A DNA stretch of 64,000 nt from an uncultured Lachnospiraceae bacterium (GTDB taxonomy: Bacteria; Bacillota; Clostridia; Lachnospirales; Lachnospiraceae). A program made the position numbers and the translations under genes. Positions 1 through 9,699 of this stretch are shown here, one piece after another. The notes under the pieces were generated by a model. That model was not told the DNA's origin and ran no database searches. It was given only the letters and a program-made list of their open reading frames with translations. How positions within the stretch are numbered: the stretch's first letter is position 1; each line of letters opens with the position of its first letter. The stretch spans positions 62,001-126,000 of the forward strand of contig CALWPC010000046.1 in assembly GCA_944383325.1 (NCBI GenBank), read 5' to 3'.

Positions 1-1276
1 GATCACGTCGGCGAATAATTTACTTGCCGCAATGCTTGATAATCATATTCAACAGGGAAATGAACTGCGGATTGATCCCCGGCAGGTAGTTTGGAAGCGC
101 TGCCTGGATATGAACGACCGCGTGCTGCGTAACATTGTTGTCGGTCTTGGAAAAGTGTCGGACGGCGTTGTGAGGGAAGATCATTTTGTCATTACGGTGG
201 CGTCGGAAATTATGGCTGTTTTGTGCCTGGCAGAGAATATGGCTGATTTAAAGGAGCGTTTGAGCCGTATGATTGTCGCCTATGATTATGACGGCAATCC
301 GGTCACCGCCGGGCAGCTGAGCGCGACTGGTGCAATGGCTGCTCTGCTGAAAGATGCCATCAAGCCAAATCTGATTCAGACACTGGAACATACTCCTGCC
401 TTTGTGCACGGCGGACCGTTTGCCAATATTGCGCACGGATGCAACAGTGTCCTCGCCACAAAACTGGCTTTGCAAACGGCGGATATTGCTGTGACGGAAG
501 CCGGGTTTGGAGCTGATCTCGGGGCAGAGAAATTTTTTGATATTAAATGCCGCGCGGCGAATTTAAAACCGGACGCCGTTGTCCTGGTTGCCACGATTCG
601 GGCGCTGAAATATAATGGAGGCGTTGCCCGGGACGAGCTTTCCGCGCCGAATATGGACGCGCTGAAAAAAGGGATTGTAAATCTGGAAAAACATATTTAT
701 AATTTACAAAAATATAACGTGCCGATTGTTGTGGCTCTGAATGCATTTGTTACGGATACCGATGAGGAAACTGCGTTTGTGCGCTCTTTCTGCGAACAGC
801 TTGGCTGTGCATTTGCGGTCGCCAATGTATGGGAACAGGGCGGCGAGGGCGGCGTCGATCTTGCCAAAGCGCTCATTCATACGTTAGAGACAAAGGAAAG
901 CGCTTTTCGGCCTCTGTATGAGGACGAGCTGCCGCTTGCGGATAAGATCCGAACTGTTGCCAGAGAAATTTACGGCGCGGACGGCGTTGTATTTACACCG
1001 GAAGCGAAGTCGGCACTGGAAAAAATGGAAGCGATGGGATACGGGCATCTTCCCGTGTGTATGGCAAAAACACAGTATTCGTTTTCTGACAATCCATCGC
1101 TGCTCGGTCGGCCTCAGGGTTTTCAGATTACTGTTCGGGAAGCGTATTTATCTGCGGGAGCGGGTTTTGTAGTTGCCCTGACCGGAAATGTACTGACCAT
1201 GCCCGGGCTTCCGCGGGTTCCGGCTGCAAATGGCATTGATGTGGCTGAGGATGGTGTGATTACCGGATTATATTAA
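1..1276 (+). CDS. fhs: Formate--tetrahydrofolate ligase, 5'-truncated
   Basis: ATP-dependent ligation of formate to tetrahydrofolate giving 10-formyl-THF; cytoplasmic entry point of formate into one-carbon metabolism. The window opens inside the gene: codons are open from base 2, so the ATG at 32 is internal. About 424 residues are present of a family length near 555, so roughly the first 130, including the ATP-binding loop, are missing. The visible part carries typical family blocks such as [14 protein letters not shown] and [19 protein letters not shown], and ends in the usual GLY-type tail. folD follows 17 bases downstream, the common folate-gene order. Identity is very sure; only the 5' end is unseen. 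Confidence 0.97.
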   Translation, partial: ITSANNLLAAMLDNHIQQGNELRIDPRQVVWKRCLDMNDRVLRNIVVGLGKVSDGVVREDHFVITVASEIMAVLCLAENMADLKERLSRMIVAYDYDGNPVTAGQLSATGAMAALLKDAIKPNLIQTLEHTPAFVHGGPFANIAHGCNSVLATKLALQTADIAVTEAGFGADLGAEKFFDIKCRAANLKPDAVVLVATIRALKYNGGVARDELSAPNMDALKKGIVNLEKHIYNLQKYNVPIVVALNAFVTDTDEETAFVRSFCEQLGCAFAVANVWEQGGEGGVDLAKALIHTLETKESAFRPLYEDELPLADKIRTVAREIYGADGVVFTPEAKSALEKMEAMGYGHLPVCMAKTQYSFSDNPSLLGRPQGFQITVREAYLSAGAGFVVALTGNVLTMPGLPRVPAANGIDVAEDGVITGLY

Positions 1277-1293
1277 GAGAAAGGCGGGACAAA

Positions 1294-2151
1294 ATGTCAT
1301 ATATTATTGATGGTAAGGCGATTTCGGCACAGATTAAGGAGGAATGCAGGGAACGCGTGGAGCGACTCCGTGAAAAAGGTGTTTCCGTTACGTTGGCAGT
1401 CGTTTTAGTTGGTGATGATCCTGCATCCTGCGTATATGTCAATAATAAGAAAAAGGCGTGCGAATTTTGCGGCATTGAGTCGCGCACATATGAACTCTCG
1501 GCGGACACCACCCAACAGGAAGTTCTTAATCTTGTCCAGACACTCAATGCCGATGAGTCGGTGAACGGCATTCTTGTGCAGCTGCCTTTGCCAGAGCATA
1601 TTGATGAAAATGAAATTATTTATGCCATTTCACCTGAAAAGGATGTGGATGGATTTCATCCGTATAATGTCGGGGCGTTAAGCATCGGTTTGCCGGGCCA
1701 CGTGTCATGTACGCCCGCCGGAGTCATTGAATTGTTAAAGCGAAGCAATATTGAGATTTCAGGAAAACATTGCGTGGTCGTCGGACGAAGCAATATTGTC
1801 GGAAAACCGATGTCCATGCTGCTTTTGCGCGAAAACGGGACCGTGACGGTTGCCCATTCCAAGACCGCCGATTTAAAGGCTGTGACCTCACAGGCGGATA
1901 TTCTCGTGGTCGCCGTCGGCAAACCGAAGTTCATCACAGAAGAGTATGTAAAAGAAGGCGCCGTAGTCATTGATGTTGGAATTCACCGCATGGATAATAA
2001 AAAGCTGTGCGGAGATGTGGATTTTGACCGCGTGGAGCCGAAAACAAAAGCGATTACGCCTGTACCGGGAGGCGTCGGCGTCATGACAATCGCCATGCTG
2101 ATGCATAACTGCGTGACGGCCGCGGAAAGGAAAGAATGCTATGAGCGATGA
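1294..2151 (+). CDS. folD: Bifunctional methylene-THF dehydrogenase / methenyl-THF cyclohydrolase
   Basis: Interconverts 5,10-methylene-THF, methenyl-THF and 10-formyl-THF in the cytoplasm, using NAD(P). The protein has 285 residues, the normal family length. It shows the active-site YVNNKKKACE segment (Tyr and Lys), the VQLPLPEHI stretch, the nucleotide-binding VVVGRSNIVGKPM block and the C-terminal PVPGGVGVMT signature. The ATG at 1294 follows an AAAGGCGGG ribosome site. It lies directly after fhs and overlaps the next gene by 11 bases, so the three are probably cotranscribed. Together with fhs and the cyclo-ligase at 38.7 kb it maintains the folate pool. Confidence 0.97.
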   Translation: MSYIIDGKAISAQIKEECRERVERLREKGVSVTLAVVLVGDDPASCVYVNNKKKACEFCGIESRTYELSADTTQQEVLNLVQTLNADESVNGILVQLPLPEHIDENEIIYAISPEKDVDGFHPYNVGALSIGLPGHVSCTPAGVIELLKRSNIEISGKHCVVVGRSNIVGKPMSMLLLRENGTVTVAHSKTADLKAVTSQADILVVAVGKPKFITEEYVKEGAVVIDVGIHRMDNKKLCGDVDFDRVEPKTKAITPVPGGVGVMTIAMLMHNCVTAAERKECYER

Positions 2152-3877
2152 AAATGAAAAAACAAAAGTCTTTGACATCGGAGAACAGCTAAAAAACATT
2201 TCATCTGACTCTGAGCAGGAAAATCATCCCTCGGACTCCGCAAAACCAGTAGATCCGTCTAAAATTGAGGATAAAATTTCAGAGGCTTTGAAACATATTC
2301 CGACACCGGAACACGATGAAGTCATGATGGTGAACGAGGTGAGTCTGGATGATCTGTCAGACGAAGAATTTCTCGCACTGTACGGCAGCGAGGATCCAAA
2401 GAAAGAAAAGGAGAATCCGGCTGCTTCGGAACGCGTGAAGAAAAAAACGAAAAAAAGACAGGCGCGCGAAGCTGAACAGGCGGAGCAGAAGCCGGTCGGA
2501 CTCGATGCGCTCTCTGATCAGGAATTTGAAGAATTGTACGGCGTGGATGAGGACGGGAACGAAAATGATGAATTGTCCGACAACGTCCTGAAAAAGAGAA
2601 AATCACTGCTTGACCGTATTCGGGGGTTTTATCATAATATTAACGATGAGGAGCTTGATGACGATTCCGCGCGGACTACGGTAAAAATTATTGGTATCGC
2701 GGCGGGAATTGTGTTTATTGTCATCGTTGCAGGCGTCGCTTTTTTTATCCATTCGCAGTATAATTCGTATGGAAGTCAGTTTCAAAAAGCGGTAGCTTAT
2801 GAACAGCAGGGGGACACTGCAAAGGCGGCAAGCTGCTATGAAAAGGCGATTGCTAGTGCTTCGAGCCGTGATGATAAGATTGAGGGCCGTATGGCGCTTG
2901 CAAAGCTTTATCTGAGCGAACACTCAGATACCAATGCGGCGTATTACCTGGAGCAGATTGTAGATATACAGAGTGATCATATTGAGGCCATTAGCAAATT
3001 GCTAGAAATTTATGAAGCCAACAACGATCTGACGTCCATTCTCGCGCTCGCCAAAAAAACAGAAGGCGAAGAAGCGAAGGAGCTGTTTTCCAATTATCTG
3101 TTGAATCAACCGGTTTTTAATTATAAATCCGGCACGTACAATGAGTTGATTACCGTCGAGATCGAGGCGGGCGAATCTGAAAAAATTTATTATACAACAG
3201 ACGGGACAGAGGCCACATCTGCCAGTATGCTGTATACAGGTCCGATCACTCTTGAGGTTGGCACTACCGTTTTTCATGCAATGGCAGAAAATCATAACGG
3301 TCTGCTGAGTGAAAATATTGTGGTCACGTACGAGATTGTTCCGGATGCACCGGATAAGCCTGAAATTTTACTGGACAGCGGAGAATATCGGGAGCCGCAG
3401 TCCATTGAAATTGCAGTTGCGGACGGTTGCCGTGCGTATTATACTTTTGATGGGACGGTACCGACAGCGGAAAGCCAGGAGTATACAGAACCTGTTAATA
3501 TGCCGCTAGGCAATCACATTTTCTCGGTCGTTCAAATTAATCAGAACGGTCTTGCCAGTGACGTCGCCACACGGGTATATGATTTTATTTACAGCACTAC
3601 AGTGACCAAAAGCGAGGCAATTAATATTGTAGAAGATGCGCTAGTTGCCAACGGTGTTCTCACGATGGAGGATGACGCTGCGGTGAGCGCGTCGTATGGG
3701 GAAGCAGTGTTTTCCTGCGATTTTGTGATTACAATCAATGGCACCGAATATTATCGTGTGGAACAATCCTATGAGGACGGAGGCCCGTCTGGACTTTACG
3801 CTGTACAAATCGATACAGGGGCGGTGTTTGCCCTGGCGTCGGATGCCTATGAGAATTATGAGCTGTTGGGAATGTGA
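2141..3877 (+). CDS. Membrane-anchored TPR protein with chitobiase-type C-terminal repeats
   Basis: 578 residues, function unknown. Layout seen: acidic, low-complexity cytoplasmic N-terminus (1-180); one membrane helix at about 181-203; TPR-like helices at about 205-285 (EQQGDTAKAASCYEKAI); two beta repeats at about 315-395 and 400-475 resembling the chitobiase/hexosaminidase C-terminal domain, each with a YYT.DGT motif; then a C-terminal domain (about 490-578) ending in a GLYAVQIDTGAVFAL segment reminiscent of PepSY folds. The N-terminal tail contains a short motif twice (LDDLSDEEFLALYG at about 69 and LDALSDQEFEELYG at about 121). It overlaps folD by 11 bases. A surface or envelope scaffold is an inference from the domains only. 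Confidence 0.85.
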   Translation: MSDENEKTKVFDIGEQLKNISSDSEQENHPSDSAKPVDPSKIEDKISEALKHIPTPEHDEVMMVNEVSLDDLSDEEFLALYGSEDPKKEKENPAASERVKKKTKKRQAREAEQAEQKPVGLDALSDQEFEELYGVDEDGNENDELSDNVLKKRKSLLDRIRGFYHNINDEELDDDSARTTVKIIGIAAGIVFIVIVAGVAFFIHSQYNSYGSQFQKAVAYEQQGDTAKAASCYEKAIASASSRDDKIEGRMALAKLYLSEHSDTNAAYYLEQIVDIQSDHIEAISKLLEIYEANNDLTSILALAKKTEGEEAKELFSNYLLNQPVFNYKSGTYNELITVEIEAGESEKIYYTTDGTEATSASMLYTGPITLEVGTTVFHAMAENHNGLLSENIVVTYEIVPDAPDKPEILLDSGEYREPQSIEIAVADGCRAYYTFDGTVPTAESQEYTEPVNMPLGNHIFSVVQINQNGLASDVATRVYDFIYSTTVTKSEAINIVEDALVANGVLTMEDDAAVSASYGEAVFSCDFVITINGTEYYRVEQSYEDGGPSGLYAVQIDTGAVFALASDAYENYELLGM

Positions 3878-3957
3878 TTCGGAATTGGATGAAGACAGAT
3901 ACAGCAAGAAAAAATGTCGTCGGCTTCTCGGAGCAAATCGGCAGAATGGAGGAAAGT

Positions 3958-4842
3958 ATGTATAAAATTTTAAAATCAGAGGTTCTCGCAAACAATATTT
4001 ATTTATTTGATGTGGAGGCCCCGAGAATCGCAAAGTCCTGTCTTCCGGGACAGTTTGTGATTGTGAAGATGGATGAGAAGGGAGAGCGTATTCCGCTTAC
4101 CATCTGTGATTATGTGCGCGATCAGGGAACGATTACGATTGTGTTCCAGACAGTCGGCGCTTCCACAATGCGTATGGCAGAGTTAAAGGCGGGCGATTCC
4201 TTCCAGGATGTGACCGGACCGTTGGGGGTTCCTTCGGAGCTTACAACCGATCCGCTTGAGGAAGTCCGGGAGAAGAAATTTTTATTTGTCGCAGGCGGGG
4301 TTGGAACTGCGCCGGTCTACCCGCAGGTAAAGTGGCTCCATGAGCACGGAGTGGAGGCGGACGTCATTGTCGGCGCCAAAACGAAAGATCTTGTCATTCT
4401 GGAAGAGCAGATGCGCAGTGTAGCCGGTAACTTATATATTACGACTGACGACGGTTCCTATGGAAGAAGCGGCATGGTGACTGACACAATCAAGTATCTT
4501 GTGGAGGAACTGGGTAAGAAATATGATGTCTGTGTTGCAATCGGCCCGATGATTATGATGAAATTTACCGCACTGCTGACGAAAAGTCTCAATATTCCTA
4601 CGATTGTCAGTCTGAATCCGATTATGGTTGACGGAACCGGAATGTGCGGCGCATGTCGTGTCACTGTAGGCGAGGAAGTGAAGTTTGCCTGCGTAGATGG
4701 GCCGGAGTTTGACGGTGCGCTAGTGAATTTTGACGAGGCAATGAAACGTCAGCAGATGTATAAGACGGAGGAAGGCCGTGCCGTGCTGAGGCTGCAGGAA
4801 GGTCCGACGCATCACGGCGGATGCGGCCACTGCAATGCTTAG
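3958..4842 (+). CDS. nfnA: NADH-dependent ferredoxin:NADP+ oxidoreductase, small subunit (NfnA type)
   Basis: FAD/NAD(H)-binding subunit of the electron-bifurcating transhydrogenase NfnAB, which couples ferredoxin and NADH oxidation to NADP+ reduction. The protein has 294 residues. Visible are the flavin-binding RIPLTICDY segment, the nucleotide loop GGVGTAPVYPQVKWL and a [2Fe-2S] cluster region with C230, C233 and C245. The tail HHGGCGHCNA has extra cysteines. The ATG at 3958 is chosen because GGAGG at 3948-3952 sits five bases upstream; in-frame ATGs at 3874 and 3946 lack such spacing. nfnB follows after 43 bases. Related proteins are annotated as sulfide dehydrogenase or dihydroorotate dehydrogenase electron-transfer subunits; the pairing with nfnB favours Nfn. 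Confidence 0.9.
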   Translation: MYKILKSEVLANNIYLFDVEAPRIAKSCLPGQFVIVKMDEKGERIPLTICDYVRDQGTITIVFQTVGASTMRMAELKAGDSFQDVTGPLGVPSELTTDPLEEVREKKFLFVAGGVGTAPVYPQVKWLHEHGVEADVIVGAKTKDLVILEEQMRSVAGNLYITTDDGSYGRSGMVTDTIKYLVEELGKKYDVCVAIGPMIMMKFTALLTKSLNIPTIVSLNPIMVDGTGMCGACRVTVGEEVKFACVDGPEFDGALVNFDEAMKRQQMYKTEEGRAVLRLQEGPTHHGGCGHCNA

Positions 4843-4885
4843 ACTATATGAACAGCATTTCCACCCGGAGAGAAATGGAGGATAA

Positions 4886-6277
4886 ATGATGGATGTATTA
4901 AAAAAAGTACCGGTGCGCGAACAAGAGCCACAAGTGCGCGCCAAAAATTTTGAAGAGGTGTGCTTAGGTTACAATGCCGAGGAAGCGGTCAGCGAAGCAA
5001 ATCGGTGTATTAACTGCAAAAATGCGAGATGTATTCAGGGGTGTCCGGTGGCAATTAATATTCCGGAATTTATACATGAAGTCAAAGAGGGGAATTTTGC
5101 CGAGGCGGCTAAAGTAATTGGACAGTCTTCTGCGCTGCCGGCAGTGTGCGGGCGCGTCTGCCCGCAGGAGTCTCAGTGTGAGGGACGCTGCATCCGGGGA
5201 ATCAAAGGGGAACCGGTCTCGATTGGAAAATTGGAGCGTTTTGTTGCTGATTGGGCCAGAGAACATCATATCGACACCGCGCAGCCCGGATCTTCAAATG
5301 GCAAAAAGGTTGCAGTAATCGGTTCCGGACCTGCAGGCTTAACCTGTGCCGGTGATCTGGCAAAAGCAGGATACGAGGTCACTATTTTTGAAGCGCTGCA
5401 TGAACCCGGAGGAGTTTTGGTTTACGGTATTCCCGAGTTTCGTCTGCCAAAGGAAGATGTGGTAAAGCCGGAAATCGAGAACGTAAAGAAACTTGGCGTG
5501 CGTATAGAAACCAATGTGATAATCGGTAAGTCGATTACGATTGACCAACTCTTCGACGAAGAGGGATATGACGCCGTCTTTATTGGTTCGGGGGCGGGAC
5601 TTCCAAAATTTATGGGTATTCCGGGCGAGAATGCCAACGGAGTATTTTCGGCCAATGAGTATCTTACGCGCAGCAACCTGATGAAAGCGTTTGACGATTC
5701 ATATGATACGCCGATTGTCGCCGGCAAAAAGGTGGCTGTAGTCGGCGGGGGTAATGTGGCGATGGACGCCGCCAGAACCGCTCTTCGACTGGGAGCCGAA
5801 GTACATATTGTTTACCGCAGAAGTGAAGAAGAGCTTCCGGCCCGCGTGGAGGAAGTTCATCATGCAAAAGAAGAAGGCATTATTTTTGACCTTCTGACGA
5901 ATCCGGTAGAAATTCTCACTGATGAGAACGGATGGGTAAAAGGGATGACATGTATCCGAATGGAGCTTGGCGAGCCTGATGAGTCCGGCAGAAGACGTCC
6001 GGTTCCGGTTGAGGGATCAGAGTTTACACTTGATCTGGATACGGTTATCATGTCGCTCGGCACCTCGCCAAACCCTCTGATTTCATCAACGACCAAAGGT
6101 CTTGATGTGAACAAATACCGCTGTATTGTTGCACAGGAAGAATCCGGACAGACATCGCGAGAGGGTGTGTTTGCAGGCGGAGATGCGGTAACCGGGGCTG
6201 CTACCGTTATTCTTGCTATGGGCGCCGGCAAGGCGGCCGCAAAAGGCATTGATGAATATCTGTCAAATAAATCGTGA
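4886..6277 (+). CDS. nfnB: NADPH-dependent glutamate synthase-like subunit (NfnB type, GltA family)
   Basis: Large subunit of the NfnAB transhydrogenase, carrying the bifurcating FAD, the NADPH site and [4Fe-4S] clusters. The 463-residue protein starts with a cysteine-rich domain (CINCKNARCIQGCP, then CGRVCPQESQCEGRC). An FAD-binding GSGPAGLTCAGDLAKAGY motif lies near residue 145, and a second nucleotide motif, VVGGGNVAMDAARTALRLG, near residue 285. This is the small-subunit glutamate synthase fold without the glutaminase domain. GGAGG precedes ATGATG at 4886. A biosynthetic glutamate synthase role is the older family label, but the adjoining nfnA and the absence of a large GltB subunit support Nfn. 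Confidence 0.92.
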   Translation: MMDVLKKVPVREQEPQVRAKNFEEVCLGYNAEEAVSEANRCINCKNARCIQGCPVAINIPEFIHEVKEGNFAEAAKVIGQSSALPAVCGRVCPQESQCEGRCIRGIKGEPVSIGKLERFVADWAREHHIDTAQPGSSNGKKVAVIGSGPAGLTCAGDLAKAGYEVTIFEALHEPGGVLVYGIPEFRLPKEDVVKPEIENVKKLGVRIETNVIIGKSITIDQLFDEEGYDAVFIGSGAGLPKFMGIPGENANGVFSANEYLTRSNLMKAFDDSYDTPIVAGKKVAVVGGGNVAMDAARTALRLGAEVHIVYRRSEEELPARVEEVHHAKEEGIIFDLLTNPVEILTDENGWVKGMTCIRMELGEPDESGRRRPVPVEGSEFTLDLDTVIMSLGTSPNPLISSTTKGLDVNKYRCIVAQEESGQTSREGVFAGGDAVTGAATVILAMGAGKAAAKGIDEYLSNKS

Positions 6278-6295
6278 AAAATATAGGAGGAGTTT

Positions 6296-7786
6296 ATGTT
6301 AGAGAGCAGAAAATATCAATTTTGGTTTTGTACCGGTTCACAGGATTTATATGGAGATGAATGTCTTTACGAGGTGGCGGAGCACTCCAAAAAAATGGTT
6401 GAGGGAATGAATCAGACAGGCTTGCTTCCGTTTGAATTAATCTGGAAGCCAACGCTGATTGATTCTGCGTCCATAAGAAAAACACTGAATGACGCAAATG
6501 CCGATGCGGATTGTGCAGGTGTAATCGTGTGGATGCACACATTTTCTCCGGCGAAAATGTGGATTCTAGGATTACAGGAATACCGCAAACCGCTGCTTCA
6601 CCTTCATACACAGTTTAACCGTGACATCCCGTGGGATACGATTGATATGGATTTTATGAATACCAATCAGTCTGCGCACGGCGACCGTGAATTCGGACAT
6701 ATTGTCAGTCGCATGGGTATCGAGCGCAAGGTGGTTGTTGGTCACTGGGCTGATGAGTCGGTAGTCAGCCGTATCGGAGACTGGATGCGGACGGCAGTCG
6801 GCGTTATGGAGAGCAGTCATATCCGCGTTGTGCGCGTTGGCGACAATATGAGAGATGTGGCGGTTACCGAAGGAGATAAGGTCGAAGCAGAAATTAAATT
6901 CGGATGGGAAATTGACGCGTACAATGTGACCGATATTGCAGAATATGTCCAGGCCGTATCGGAAACAGATATTCGTTCCCTGGTGGATGAGTATTATGAT
7001 TCGTATGACATTCTTTTAGAGGGGCGCGACCCGGAAGAATTCAGACGTCATGTTGCCGTTCAGGCAGGTATTGAAATCGGATTCAGACGGTTCCTTGAGG
7101 AACATAATTATCATGCGATTGTCACCAATTTTCAGATGCTGTCCGGTCTGGATCAGCTGCCGGGACTGGCAATTCAGAGACTGATGGCAGACGGTTACGG
7201 CTTTGGCGGCGAGGGAGACTGGAAGACCGCTGCCATGGTGAGACTGCTGAAAATTATGGGGGAGGGGCTCGGAAAAGGCGCTTCCTTTATGGAAGATTAC
7301 ACATATCATCTGGCACCCGGTCAGGAGGCGATTCTTCAGTCGCATATGCTTGAAGTCTGCCCGTCCATTGCCGATGCAAAGCCGTCAATTAAAGTCTGCC
7401 CGCTGTCAATGGGCAATCGGGAAGATCCGGCCCGTCTTGTTTTTACAAGCAAGCCTGGAAAAGGTGTCGCATGTTCTCTGGTTGATATGGGAACGCGTTT
7501 CCGACTGCTGATTAATTCGGTGGAAAGTTTGAAACAGGATATACCGATGCCGAAACTGCCTGTGGCAACGGCTCTCTGGAAGCCGGAGCCAAATCTGGCC
7601 GTCGGCGCGGAAGCCTGGATTTTAGCCGGGGGAGCGCATCATACCGCGTTTACATTGGATCTCACAGCGGAACAGATCGGCGATTGGGGCGCGGCGATGG
7701 GAATTGAGTGCATTTATATTGATAAAGATACAACGATCCGCAATCTGAAAAACGAGCTTCGGTGGAATGAAGCTGCGTATAAATAA
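6296..7786 (+). CDS. araA: L-arabinose isomerase
   Basis: Converts L-arabinose to L-ribulose, the first step of arabinose catabolism; Mn-dependent cytoplasmic enzyme. The 496 residues match the usual family length. Family blocks seen include VWMHTFSPAKMW, LHLHTQFNRDIPWDTIDMDFMNTNQSAHGDREFG and GFGGEGDWKTAA (shown here in part from a longer run), plus LAPGQEAILQSHMLEVCPSIA split around the metal site. The ATG at 6296 follows TAGGAGGAG. No araB, araD, AraR-like regulator or sugar transporter is present in the window, so the gene stands alone after nfnB with only 18 bases between them. Hairpins follow the stop. Confidence 0.96.
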   Translation: MLESRKYQFWFCTGSQDLYGDECLYEVAEHSKKMVEGMNQTGLLPFELIWKPTLIDSASIRKTLNDANADADCAGVIVWMHTFSPAKMWILGLQEYRKPLLHLHTQFNRDIPWDTIDMDFMNTNQSAHGDREFGHIVSRMGIERKVVVGHWADESVVSRIGDWMRTAVGVMESSHIRVVRVGDNMRDVAVTEGDKVEAEIKFGWEIDAYNVTDIAEYVQAVSETDIRSLVDEYYDSYDILLEGRDPEEFRRHVAVQAGIEIGFRRFLEEHNYHAIVTNFQMLSGLDQLPGLAIQRLMADGYGFGGEGDWKTAAMVRLLKIMGEGLGKGASFMEDYTYHLAPGQEAILQSHMLEVCPSIADAKPSIKVCPLSMGNREDPARLVFTSKPGKGVACSLVDMGTRFRLLINSVESLKQDIPMPKLPVATALWKPEPNLAVGAEAWILAGGAHHTAFTLDLTAEQIGDWGAAMGIECIYIDKDTTIRNLKNELRWNEAAYK

Positions 7787-7793
7787 AAAAGAA

Positions 7794-7845
7794 TCCTGCA
7801 AAGCAGGAGTAAAATGCAGAATCCGTTTAGGCGGATTCTGCATTT
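7794..7845 (+). terminator. Tandem hairpins after araA
   Basis: Two hairpins follow the araA stop. The first is a 6-bp stem at 7794-7799/7803-7808 with a 3-base loop. The second is a perfect 14-bp stem at 7812-7825/7832-7845 with a 6-base loop. Only three T residues follow on the + strand, so termination strength is uncertain. The second hairpin is flanked by AAA on the left and TTT on the right and could act in both directions. It separates the metabolic operon from radC-mreB. Confidence 0.6.
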
Positions 7846-7916
7846 GATCACATTCTGTTCTAATACACGCCGTTTATCGTTGCCGCCGAAAAGATGTGCA
7901 AAAATGAAGGAGGCAA

Positions 7917-8618
7917 ATGATGAAACATACAGAATTGATAAGTGACATTCCAGAAGAAGAACGTCCGTATGAGCGATGCAGGGAATCTGGCCCGAGAGTA
8001 TTGTCGGATTCTGAACTTCTGGCTGTGATTTTAAGAACCGGCAGCCAGGGCGAGTCTTCCATCGCGCTCGCAAGACGAATTTTGCAAAGTACCGGAAGCT
8101 ACATGGGAATCGCCGGAATCTGTTCGCTCAGCGGCAGGGATCTGGAAAAAATTCACGGAATTGGAAAAGCGAAAGCGGCTCAGATTCAATGCGTGGCTGA
8201 ACTGTCAAGGAGAATTGCAATGTCGGCCGCGGAAGAACGGTTGCTCTTTTCTTCACCAAAAACAGTAGCGGATTATTATATGGAAACGCTGCGGCATGAG
8301 AAAAAAGAAAAGGTATTGCTTGTCATGCTAGATGCAAAAGGCCGGTCGATACGAGATTTGGAGTTGTCGAGCGGAACGGCCACATCTTCACTTGCCTCTC
8401 CGAGAGATATTTTTATCGAAGCACTGCGATATGAGGCGGTGAACATTATGCTGCTTCATAATCATCCGAGCGGCGATCCGACGCCGAGCAGGGATGATAT
8501 AAGATTGACAAAGCATCTGTGGCAAATAGGAAAAATACTTGAAATCCCGCTTATTGACCATATTGTGATCGGCGACTGCAGATACGTCAGTTTTCGGGAA
8601 GAAGGAATGCTTTTATAA
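7917..8618 (+). CDS. radC: RadC family JAB/MPN-domain protein
   Basis: 233 residues, the normal RadC length. The N-terminal half carries helix-hairpin-helix sequence (IHGIGKAKAAQIQ) and the C-terminal half the JAMM metalloprotease-like motif H181-N-H183-P-S-G-D187. Once tied to DNA repair, its molecular role is unsettled; the fold suggests a metal-dependent isopeptidase or nuclease-like activity. ATG at 7917 (or 7920) follows GAAGGAGG. It sits 18 bases before mreB, an arrangement common in Firmicutes and other bacteria, and is probably cotranscribed with the mre genes. Confidence 0.95.
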   Translation: MMKHTELISDIPEEERPYERCRESGPRVLSDSELLAVILRTGSQGESSIALARRILQSTGSYMGIAGICSLSGRDLEKIHGIGKAKAAQIQCVAELSRRIAMSAAEERLLFSSPKTVADYYMETLRHEKKEKVLLVMLDAKGRSIRDLELSSGTATSSLASPRDIFIEALRYEAVNIMLLHNHPSGDPTPSRDDIRLTKHLWQIGKILEIPLIDHIVIGDCRYVSFREEGMLL

Positions 8619-8636
8619 AGGGAAGGAGTACACGCT

Positions 8637-9659
8637 TTGTTCATCAACAATACACTTGGCATTGATTTTGGCACGTGCAATATTAAGATATTTAATCAGA
8701 ATAAAAAGAAAATTATTAATGAACGAAATATCATCGCAATTGAAAATAAAGACCGTGTACTGGCAGTAGGCAATGAGGCGTTTGAAATGTATGAAAAGGC
8801 GCCGGATGAAATTGAAGTGGTTTATCCGATTTCCGGCGGAGTCATTGCGAGCATTGCGTATACGAAGATGATTTTGCATAAATTTCTCGGGAGAGGATTG
8901 GGACTGTTTTCAAAGACATGTGACTATTACATTGCAATCCCATCCGATATTTCTGAAGTACAAAAAAGAGCGTTTAATAAATTGATTACGAGTTCCAATA
9001 TCCAGGCGAAGAAAGTGTACGTCGTCGACAGCGCAGTTGCTGATGCGGTTGGCGTTGGCATCGACGTACATAAAGCGCAGGGCGTGTTTGTCATGAATAT
9101 CGGCGCGGATACCGCAGAAATTTCAGTTCTGTCCATGGGAAGTATTGTGCTCAGCAAGATGATTCAGGTGGGCGGCAACCGTATTGATGAGACGATTATG
9201 AATTTCCTGAAAAGAAAATACAGTCTGGTTGTCGGCGAGAAAACGGCTGAGCATTTGAAAAAAACATTTTGCTGCGCAGTTCCCGAACGGCCGGACAGCA
9301 AGACCGTGGTTGCAGGCAGAGATGTCGTGACCGGTCTTCCGATCGAAAAAGAAATTTCACAAAATGAAGTTAGCGAAGCGCTGAATGAAGTGTTGAGTTC
9401 GATTGTGGAATCAGCCAGAATGATTCTGGAACGGACTCCACCGGAATTGTCCTCTGATATATTAAAAGATGGTCTGTATTTGACAGGAGGCACATCGGAG
9501 CTTCGGAGATTAGACGATTATCTGGCATCTGCGCTTGGGGTCAAAGTAAACCGTTTTGAAAATCCGTCGGAGAGTGTTGTCCGCGGGTTGGCAAAAATCA
9601 TCTGCGATCCCAATTATAATGAACTGGCTACAGAACCGCGCGAAAAAATTTATTATTGA
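8637..9659 (+). CDS. mreB: Rod shape-determining protein MreB
   Basis: Actin-like filament protein that guides lateral wall synthesis on the inner face of the membrane. The 340 residues include the phosphate-binding GIDFGTCNIKIF loop near residue 8, the AVADAVGVGIDV segment and the C-terminal adenosine motif LTGGTSELRRLD. The start is a TTG at 8637, supported by GGAAGGAG at 8621-8628 and by the family N-terminus beginning just before the first phosphate loop. It heads the mreB-mreC-mreD-PBP2 series. The first nucleotide loop reads GTCN rather than the more usual GTAN, a mild variation. Confidence 0.95.
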   Translation: MFINNTLGIDFGTCNIKIFNQNKKKIINERNIIAIENKDRVLAVGNEAFEMYEKAPDEIEVVYPISGGVIASIAYTKMILHKFLGRGLGLFSKTCDYYIAIPSDISEVQKRAFNKLITSSNIQAKKVYVVDSAVADAVGVGIDVHKAQGVFVMNIGADTAEISVLSMGSIVLSKMIQVGGNRIDETIMNFLKRKYSLVVGEKTAEHLKKTFCCAVPERPDSKTVVAGRDVVTGLPIEKEISQNEVSEALNEVLSSIVESARMILERTPPELSSDILKDGLYLTGGTSELRRLDDYLASALGVKVNRFENPSESVVRGLAKIICDPNYNELATEPREKIYY

Positions 9660-9699
9660 GTCTATAGCCGCCGGCAATTTACGAATGGAGAGACAGTGC

